A stretch of 36,338 nt of DNA from a virus. The position numbers and the translations under genes were made by a program. The DNA is taken from positions 1-36,338 of IMG/VR virus record IMGVR_UViG_3300025087_002180. One strand, written 5' to 3'. Within the stretch, counting starts at the first letter, position 1, and each line of letters starts with the position of its first letter. Under the pieces are notes generated by a model. The model worked only from the letters and a program-made list of their open reading frames with translations. It was not told the origin of the DNA and ran no database searches. Shown here piece after piece: positions 28,380 through 34,499 of this stretch.

Positions 28380-28913
28380 ATGTCTGAGAGAATCCAGCAG
28401 ATTGATGACAACGGAAGAACAATAGATGTCGGAGGACTTCGTTCCCGTGCTCCTCTAACTCTTGATGCTTCGAATGAAACAAAAACAGAGCCTCTTTTCA
28501 GGATCACAGGCTCAATTCTAGTCCAGAAATTATATGGAGTTGTTAAGACTGTTGTTGGAGCAAATCATACTGCAGCATATTTTAGATTAAATGATCAGAC
28601 TGCTCAATCGGATATAACCCTTAATACAGGCACAACTATCTCATCAGCAGCAGTTGGATCTATTCTTGTTAAAAAGGGACTTGCCGCAGCGGCTTTAACT
28701 CTCTTAACCTCGGCACAAGAGAGAGTCTCAGAACCAACGACTTTGGAAACCGATTATTTCTCCCCCTTTGTTGTTGTTGCAAAAAACGGAGCGAATACGG
28801 ATATTGAATATATCTATACCACAACTACTGAACCTACATCAGGAGTAATTGATTTCTTTTTAATCTGGCAGCCTTTATCAAGTAACGCGACAGTATCTAT
28901 CCAATCAAGTTAA
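28380..28913 (+). CDS. putative virion protein, beta-rich
   Basis: A 177-residue protein with alternating strands and many Thr/Ser/Ala (ITGSILVQKLYGVVKTVVGA, and DIEYIYTTTTEPTSGVIDFF). This looks like a small jelly-roll-type head or tail protein. It follows the glycosyltransferase and precedes another leader motif. No family name can be given. Confidence 0.55.
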   Translation: MSERIQQIDDNGRTIDVGGLRSRAPLTLDASNETKTEPLFRITGSILVQKLYGVVKTVVGANHTAAYFRLNDQTAQSDITLNTGTTISSAAVGSILVKKGLAAAALTLLTSAQERVSEPTTLETDYFSPFVVVAKNGANTDIEYIYTTTTEPTSGVIDFFLIWQPLSSNATVSIQSS

Positions 28914-28920
28914 AATATGC

Positions 28921-28948
28921 TATAATACATTTTAGTAAGGAATTTACC
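28921..28948 (+). promoter_or_regulatory. -10 box with AAGGAATTTACC leader
   Basis: TGC-TATAAT (box at 28921-28926) followed by AAGGAATTTACC at 28937-28948 and the ATG at 28950. Third exact copy of the 12-base leader motif. Confidence 0.65.
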
Positions 28949-28949
28949 T

Positions 28950-29165
28950 ATGTCAGAAGATAGAAAACCAAAACCTCCAACAGAGAAAGAACCAGCACAA
29001 ACAGTCCTCAATAGATTTCTCAAAGAACAGGATATTTTAATAGGCACAGATAAGCCAGAAATTGAGCATACCCCGAAGGGTGCGATGATTATCTATCCTC
29101 CCAAAATTATAGCTGTCTACTCAAGTCAGATAGCACCACCCAAGGCTAATAAGTCAGTAAATTAA
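28950..29165 (+). CDS. small unknown virion-region protein
   Basis: A 71-residue Pro/Lys-rich protein with a short helix (TVLNRFLKEQDILIG) and a beta hairpin (GAMIIYPPKIIAVYSSQI). It follows the third copy of the leader motif. Function unknown. Confidence 0.5.
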   Translation: MSEDRKPKPPTEKEPAQTVLNRFLKEQDILIGTDKPEIEHTPKGAMIIYPPKIIAVYSSQIAPPKANKSVN

Positions 29166-29166
29166 T

Positions 29167-29838
29167 ATGGATCCCATAACACAGAAAACACGAAAGTCGG
29201 CTGATATCCAAAAGGCAGAGTTAGAGAGAAGATCAAGAGACCTCTGGAAGGTATATAATCCCACAAATCAAGACTTTGAGGTGGTTCTGAATGCTTCTGT
29301 TTCTCCCGAAGTATGGCCAATTAAGGCTAAAGAAGAAGCAATAGTCCCCTATTATGTAGCGCAGAAATATTGGGATGAAATGTCGGATAAAATCATCATT
29401 AACAAATCAGACAAAATGGTATTAGAGGAAAACGAAAAGAGAATGTCAAAGGGATTTCCCAAAATGAATTTACATACCGAGCAGTTTCAAGTTGAGTCAA
29501 GAAATCTCAAAAATCTGATGGGAAAAAGAGATAGGATAGTCGCAGTTCTCAATAGAGGTCTTTATAAAGAGTATGGACTGCCAGAATCTAATAGGATAAC
29601 TGAGGTTGATAAGAGAGCCTCTAAAGAGCAATTTAATGCTGGAGAGGTATTTGATGAGGAAGAATCACAAAAGCCCACTAGCGATAACCTAGAAGTCCCA
29701 GAAAGGGAGGAAATATCCCCTACCACACTATCTACTAATGATTCTGAGAATGTACAAACAATCGAGCCAATAGTAGAAGAGCCCGCAGTTGTAGAAGAAC
29801 CTGATGAAGAAGAACCGAAGCCAAAAAAGAAAAAATGA
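29167..29838 (+). CDS. unknown virion-region protein with acidic tail
   Basis: A 223-residue protein. The first 110 residues contain WKVYNPTNQDFEVVLNAS and EEAIVPYYVAQKYWDEMSDK, a pattern found in proteins encoded near phage head genes; the last 60 are Pro/Glu/Val-rich and end in KPKKKK. Position and composition suggest a head-completion or minor structural protein. It overlaps the next gene by four bases. Confidence 0.5.
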   Translation: MDPITQKTRKSADIQKAELERRSRDLWKVYNPTNQDFEVVLNASVSPEVWPIKAKEEAIVPYYVAQKYWDEMSDKIIINKSDKMVLEENEKRMSKGFPKMNLHTEQFQVESRNLKNLMGKRDRIVAVLNRGLYKEYGLPESNRITEVDKRASKEQFNAGEVFDEEESQKPTSDNLEVPEREEISPTTLSTNDSENVQTIEPIVEEPAVVEEPDEEEPKPKKKK

Positions 29839-30026
29839 GTATAACTGATAATTTATTTCTATCTGTATCAAATATTTTAGGTATAAGAGTTACTCCTGAA
29901 AATGTAAGAGTGAAATTTGATGAAGTTTCTTCAATAGGAGGAATAACAAGCAAGGTGAAAACGGATATTATAAAAGAGCTTTTAATTTCTTTTGCTGAGC
30001 TTGAGAAAAAATTAGATGAGAAATGA
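29835..30026 (+). CDS. small unknown protein
   Basis: A 63-residue helical protein joined to both neighbours by ATGA overlaps. The middle (NVRVKFDEVSSIGGITSK) has no known motif. Probably part of one translational unit with 29167-30780. Confidence 0.5.
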   Translation: MSITDNLFLSVSNILGIRVTPENVRVKFDEVSSIGGITSKVKTDIIKELLISFAELEKKLDEK

Positions 30027-30253
30027 GCAAACTTTACAATCCTACCTTAGACGATGTAGTAACCTACTTTGATAAATTAGGCCCAAACCCTCAAAAATTC
30101 ACATTAAAGGCAGGAGAAATTCAAGAGTTCCCAGATAAGATAGGCGAGCTGATCAAACAAAAGCTCATAGATAAAATTTATTGGGAAAACCCTCCTAAAA
30201 AAGGAAGAGCTAAAAGGATTCAAGAGATAAAAGACTTAATAGAGGTAAAATAA
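30023..30253 (+). CDS. small unknown protein
   Basis: A 76-residue basic protein. NPQKFTLKAGEIQEFPDKIG recalls the short segment of small phage proteins that dock on larger virion proteins, also seen in the 29167 product (WKVYNPT...). It shares one base with the next gene's ATG (TAATG). No family recognised. Confidence 0.5.
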   Translation: MSKLYNPTLDDVVTYFDKLGPNPQKFTLKAGEIQEFPDKIGELIKQKLIDKIYWENPPKKGRAKRIQEIKDLIEVK

Positions 30254-30780
30254 TGCAATTATTTGAGGATATAAAACAGTTAGAAGAACAGCTAAATAAT
30301 AAGCTACAGGAACTCAAAATAATAAACGAAAATCTAGAAAGTAAAGATAAGGAGCAAGGGAATAGAGATGCTACGTTAAACACTAGAGAACAAAACCTAA
30401 ATCAAAGAGAGGCTAAGGTTATAGCCGAGAGGAAATTTCAAGATGAGCAAGCTAAAAAAAATGAGAAAGAGAATAAAGAGATTGAGATTAAAAAACACAA
30501 GCTAGACGAGGAGTGGCAGAGAATGTCTGAGGATAGAGAGAGACTAAATTCTCTAAAAGAGAATAACGCCCAAGAGAGAGTGAAGATAGAAAATGAAAAG
30601 GTATCTCTGGAAAAAGAAAAACAAATCGTAATAGAGGGAGCGAAGAAAATCGAAGAGGATAAAAAAGAATTATCTATTAGAGAAGAAAATCTAAGGGAGA
30701 AGTCCGAAATGCTTAAAGTTAAAGAGGAAAGGCTAGCTAAAGATAGGGAAAAAGTGGATAGGTATTTAGGTCAGACCTGA
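30253..30780 (+). CDS. long coiled-coil protein
   Basis: A 175-residue protein, almost wholly Lys/Glu/Asn/Leu, predicted to form one continuous coiled coil. A repeated KEE/REEN pattern is visible (for example REQNLNQREAKVIAERK and EEKERLAKDRE-like spacing). It could be a tail-length or chaperone-like component or a virion-assembly factor. It ends just before the leader element with a hairpin at 30788-30831. Confidence 0.6.
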   Translation: MQLFEDIKQLEEQLNNKLQELKIINENLESKDKEQGNRDATLNTREQNLNQREAKVIAERKFQDEQAKKNEKENKEIEIKKHKLDEEWQRMSEDRERLNSLKENNAQERVKIENEKVSLEKEKQIVIEGAKKIEEDKKELSIREENLREKSEMLKVKEERLAKDREKVDRYLGQT

Positions 30781-30787
30781 ATTGTAG

Positions 30788-30831
30788 TATAATAGAAAAT
30801 AAGGAGTTTACCCGTCGTTGACGGGTTTTTT
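30788..30831 (+). promoter_or_regulatory. leader with TATAAT, AAGGAGTTTACC and hairpin-T6
   Basis: TATAAT at 30788-30793, AAGGAGTTTACC at 30801-30812, then hairpin ACCCGTC-GTT-GACGGGT (30810-30826) ending in a T run to 30831. The ATG is at 30841. Same order as at 2366 and 23910: promoter, motif, hairpin, T tract, start. Confidence 0.65.
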
Positions 30832-30840
30832 GTTAAAAAA

Positions 30841-32535
30841 ATGCCAAGTGGAATTTTACCAAGAGATGCTAATTTTGTTACCGCTATAGGCGGTACGTCA
30901 TCTGCTACAGATACAGGAGCCTCTATAAGACCGTTTCAATACGATCCTGATACAAGGGGAATGTTAGTTCAAATCGTTGGCGATGATGTAGGCATAGGAG
31001 GAGGGACACAGTATACAGAGGACGTCGCAGCTCCCGCCGATCCCGTAGGAAACGCCTTAATGATAACGCGAGATGACCAACTAGCTACTGTTACCGAGGC
31101 TGAAGGCGACTGGTCTAGGGCAAGGGGAACATCAAAAGGCGCTCTTTGGGTAGCTATAGCCGATTCAAGCGGAGATCCTATTACATCATTTGGGGGTGGA
31201 ACGCAATATACCGAAGATGCAGCGGCTGCTGCAAATCCTGTGGGGAATGCTCAAATTCTGGTAAGAACCGATACTCCCGCAACTCAGGTTACAACAGATG
31301 GGGATAATGTGGCTCAAAGAGGAACAAATTACGGAGCAGCCTACGTCCAGCTGGTTACATCAGCAGGAGCTTATATAGACTCCGTAGGAGGCGGAACGGA
31401 ATACACAGAAGACGTAGCTACAGCCAATCCTCAAGTAGGTAAGGCTATTATGATGGAAAGGGACGATGCCTTAACTACAGTAACCCCTATAGAGGGGGAC
31501 TGGATAGGTTTAAGGGGTACGGCCGAGGGGGCTTTATGGACACAAGATTTTAATAGCGATGCAATTCTGGCAGATACCGCTGCTCTTGTAGTTGATGCGG
31601 CTGCTAGTGAAGTTTTATTGGGAACTATTGATGCAGATACGGGTGGGATATTAACAGCAGTCCAACTTATTGATAATGCAGTTTCAGGAGCAGGATTTAA
31701 TATTACACAGTTCAATGGGGCGGCAGTTCCCATCGGAGCTGGTCTTGAAGCGACTGCGTTAAGAGTAACAGTAGCCACAGATTCAACGGGAGTTTTATCA
31801 GTTGATGATAATGGGGGGATTTTAACGGTTGATGGAACAGTAACGGCTAATCTTTCAGCAACAGACAATGCGGTTTTAGACGCAATAGAGGTAGATACGA
31901 CAACCATTGCAGGAGCAGTGTCAGGTACGGAAATGCAAGTTGACGTAGTAGCAGCCCTGCCCGCAGGTACAAATGCTATTGGAAAGCTCGCAGCCAATTC
32001 AGGCGTAGATATAGGAGATGTAGACGTAACCTCAATGCCTGGAACTGGCGTTGAAGATGCTGGAGAAACAGCGGGCGGAACACTTCTTATGGCAGGATCA
32101 GTAAGACGAGATACCCCAGCGGCAAGCGCAGGAACTACAGGAGACAATGCAACTGTAAATACGGATAATTTGGGTAGATTATACACCCACCCCTCTCCTA
32201 CAGAATTAGATTTGGCGACTTTAGCAACAACTCATGTTAAAAAATACTATACAAACGCAGGTGCAGTAACAGATGGGATTATCTGGAGTCCAGGGGCAGG
32301 TAAGAGGTGGTTTGTAACGGATATTTTTATTAATGTTTCGGCGGCGGCTACTGTTACCTTAGAAGATGATCTGGCGGCTGGGGATAGTGCTATTTGGAAA
32401 GCTGAGTTAGCGGCCAACTCTGGATGGTCGCATTCTTTTGAAACTCCTTGGTTTAGCGGAGAAGATGCAGCTGATTTGATTATAACTACAAGTGCAGGAA
32501 ATGTTTATGTAACTGTTACGGGGTATGAAATTTAA
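30841..32535 (+). CDS. large repetitive virion protein (fibre or tail-type)
   Basis: A 564-residue Ala/Thr/Gly/Asp-rich protein without Cys. Residues 53-247 are three repeats of about 65 residues, each opening GGGT(Q/E)YTED and including VGNA or VGKA, then a GALW-type segment. The rest is beta-rich (for example NITQFNGAAVPIGAGLEATA) and resembles tail or decoration proteins with YTEG/YTED repeats found in many metagenomic phages. It follows a hairpin leader, which implies strong or regulated expression. Likely on the virion surface; receptor binding is possible but unproven. Confidence 0.65.
   Translation: MPSGILPRDANFVTAIGGTSSATDTGASIRPFQYDPDTRGMLVQIVGDDVGIGGGTQYTEDVAAPADPVGNALMITRDDQLATVTEAEGDWSRARGTSKGALWVAIADSSGDPITSFGGGTQYTEDAAAAANPVGNAQILVRTDTPATQVTTDGDNVAQRGTNYGAAYVQLVTSAGAYIDSVGGGTEYTEDVATANPQVGKAIMMERDDALTTVTPIEGDWIGLRGTAEGALWTQDFNSDAILADTAALVVDAAASEVLLGTIDADTGGILTAVQLIDNAVSGAGFNITQFNGAAVPIGAGLEATALRVTVATDSTGVLSVDDNGGILTVDGTVTANLSATDNAVLDAIEVDTTTIAGAVSGTEMQVDVVAALPAGTNAIGKLAANSGVDIGDVDVTSMPGTGVEDAGETAGGTLLMAGSVRRDTPAASAGTTGDNATVNTDNLGRLYTHPSPTELDLATLATTHVKKYYTNAGAVTDGIIWSPGAGKRWFVTDIFINVSAAATVTLEDDLAAGDSAIWKAELAANSGWSHSFETPWFSGEDAADLIITTSAGNVYVTVTGYEI
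30997..31581 (+). repeat. three tandem 65-codon repeats
   Basis: Three units starting at 30997, 31192 and 31387, each beginning GGGTxYTED. They are conserved in protein but diverged in DNA. Confidence 0.8.
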
Positions 32536-32537
32536 GT

Positions 32538-33467
32538 ATGGATTTACTTCAATTAGTCAACTCGGAAGCTGGTAAATACCTTCTAGGAATCAAGGATAAT
32601 TACCCCATTGTAAAAGTTACAAAAAACTCCTTTACAAGACTAATTGATTTTGATAATAAAAATCATCCAATATTGCTAACTGATTTCTATATAAGCGATT
32701 ACATACAAAAACATATTCAACCTATTCTAGACAAAATATTCATCGCTAATAGCGAATATAAAAAAATAGATAATTATTATGAAGCATTTCTTCATTTCTC
32801 GGGTTTACAAGAAAAAAGGAATAAATATCCTCAAATTTTTTTAACTGATTATAATCCTAATACAACAGGAGACGGAACTTTAATTTATGTTGACACTTCT
32901 GCTAGTGGGTGGGCCAACGCAAAAGCGGCAGGAGCAGCTAATCAGGCAGTTCAGACAGATAACCATGATGCTAACTGTAATCCACAGGGAAGTGGAGTTA
33001 ATCTTCAGAGAACTTTTCTTCCTTTTGATACTTCAAGTATTCCCGATACCGATACAGTTTCAGCAGCAGAGCTAAGAATTTATAGGGATGACTCAATTGG
33101 CGGAGCATGGTCGGGAAGTGGGCTAGAAGTTGTTTTAACTACTGAAGCAGACCCAACAAGTTTAGTAGCAGGGGATTGGGACACAATAATTATCGCTTCC
33201 TATTCTTCTAAATTAAGAAGTGCTTTTACAGATGACGCTTATACTGCAATGGTAATTTCTACCCCAGCATCTGTTGTAAGTAAAACAGGATACACCAAAC
33301 TAGCAGTTATTGATACCCAAGATCTGAATAATAACGGGCCAGGAGCAGGAGCAGGTGGATATTGGCAAATGAGTGCTTATGCTAATCCAGAAGTTTTGAG
33401 GGTAACTCATGCCTCTGTTTCAGTAAAAGATATAATCCAGCCTGGCTTAATTCCTTTTGCGAGATAA
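32538..33467 (+). CDS. virion protein with DNRLRE/CBM-like beta-sandwich domain
   Basis: A 309-residue protein. Residues about 1-105 form a charged domain (MDLLQLVNSEAGKYLLGIKD, YEAFLHFSGLQEKR) unlike its neighbours; residues 110-300 contain LQRTFLPFDTSSIPDTDTVS and AAELRIYRDDS, the pattern of DNRLRE/carbohydrate-binding beta sandwiches (xRxFLxFDxSxxPxxAxVxxAxLxLY). Phage adhesins often use such domains to bind cell-surface sugars. It is one gene after the repetitive virion protein. Confidence 0.6.
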   Translation: MDLLQLVNSEAGKYLLGIKDNYPIVKVTKNSFTRLIDFDNKNHPILLTDFYISDYIQKHIQPILDKIFIANSEYKKIDNYYEAFLHFSGLQEKRNKYPQIFLTDYNPNTTGDGTLIYVDTSASGWANAKAAGAANQAVQTDNHDANCNPQGSGVNLQRTFLPFDTSSIPDTDTVSAAELRIYRDDSIGGAWSGSGLEVVLTTEADPTSLVAGDWDTIIIASYSSKLRSAFTDDAYTAMVISTPASVVSKTGYTKLAVIDTQDLNNNGPGAGAGGYWQMSAYANPEVLRVTHASVSVKDIIQPGLIPFAR

Positions 33468-33469
33468 GG

Positions 33470-33475
33470 TATAAT
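33470..33475 (+). promoter_or_regulatory. -10 box before the 11-codon leader peptide
   Basis: TATAAT followed by six bases and the ATG at 33482; leaderless-type geometry. Confidence 0.55.
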
Positions 33476-33481
33476 AGAACT

Positions 33482-33517
33482 ATGAAAAATATATCAAGGA
33501 GGTTGATCTCAAATTAG
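33482..33517 (+). CDS. 11-codon leader peptide overlapping an AUU start
   Basis: ATG 33482 to TAG 33515, product MKNISRRLISN. It contains AAGGAGGT (33496-33503), the ribosome site for the following gene, and its stop overlaps the ATT start of that gene (ATTAG). This suggests translational coupling or a +1 frameshift into the large ORF. Confidence 0.55.
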   Translation: MKNISRRLISN

Positions 33518-34478
33518 AAAAACATATTCAGGTTTAATTTCTTACGCACAGGATGGAGCAAACACCACAAGCTCCGCAATCAAAACCTTTCTTAAAAGAA
33601 GAATAAATGAGCGATACGAGCTCGTTACGGATAAACTAAATACCTGGACTCAGATAGTAACTAAAACCGCCACATCAGGAACAGGGGCGGGAGCTTCACA
33701 GCAATATTATTATAACCCCCCCAATTTACGAGAGATAGAAAGTATCGTAGTAACAATAGGGAGCTTTGATTATCCTCTAACGCCAGTCTATTCACAAAGA
33801 GAATGGGATATTCTTAACGCATCAACAGTCGTGGGGGGCTTCCCTGAGAGATACTTCCGAAGACGAGATGACTACGGATTTTGGCCTTATGATTTCGAAG
33901 ATGACGGAACAATAACCATAAATTACACCCAACGGGCCCAGCCTCTATATTTCGAAGACTACACGACAGGTACTGTAGCTGTGACAATAAATGACCAGAC
34001 TGTAACAGTTACCACAGGAGCTACAACTACTTGGAAAGCGGGGATGTGGTTTACTCTAACAGACTCAACAGGAGAGCCAAGAGGGAGCTGGTATAGAATA
34101 GGTTCAGTTACAGACTCTACCAATGTTGAGCTGGAAACATACTTTGAAGAGGCTACAGAAACGGGAGTAACCTATATTGTGGGCCAGTCGCCTGAGATTC
34201 CTGAAGAGGGACATACGCTCTTAGCCATAGGGGCGATAGCTGATTTCTATATGTTGAAGCAAAAAGATACAGAAACAGCTACAAGATTTGAGAATAGATT
34301 TTGGACTGGAAATCCTAATGTCGCGCCAAATACAGCCAAAAAAGATAAAGACTATGGAGGTCTCCTCGCACTTATAGACGCATACGCAGATAGGGATACA
34401 TCTATTTTTGTTAATAGATCACCCTCTGGGGTGGAACCTTTGGACTTTCAAATTCCCCGAACAGCAACATTGAGTTAA
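33513..34478 (+). CDS. head-tail/tail connector protein, apparent AUU start
   Basis: The frame runs open from ATT 33513 and codes for (M)RKTYSGLISYAQDGANTTS and then FLKRRINERYELVTDKLNTW; 321 residues in all. A GTG at 33831 is the first usual start but would cut 106 residues and has no ribosome site, whereas ATT is nine bases after AAGGAGGT. The helical beginning and later beta region (PERYFRRRDDYGFWPYDF, then TITINYTQRAQP, then GHTLLAIGAIADFYMLKQKD) resemble head-tail connector proteins of podoviruses. It lies just before the large tail gene. Confidence 0.6.
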   Translation: MRKTYSGLISYAQDGANTTSSAIKTFLKRRINERYELVTDKLNTWTQIVTKTATSGTGAGASQQYYYNPPNLREIESIVVTIGSFDYPLTPVYSQREWDILNASTVVGGFPERYFRRRDDYGFWPYDFEDDGTITINYTQRAQPLYFEDYTTGTVAVTINDQTVTVTTGATTTWKAGMWFTLTDSTGEPRGSWYRIGSVTDSTNVELETYFEEATETGVTYIVGQSPEIPEEGHTLLAIGAIADFYMLKQKDTETATRFENRFWTGNPNVAPNTAKKDKDYGGLLALIDAYADRDTSIFVNRSPSGVEPLDFQIPRTATLS

Positions 34479-34499
34479 TAAATATGATTTTTATGTAAT

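Noticed and set aside
31431-32186. 251-codon minus-strand ORF
   Set aside because: It is the mirror of a strongly biased Ala/Thr-rich plus-strand gene; it has no ribosome site or recognisable domain.
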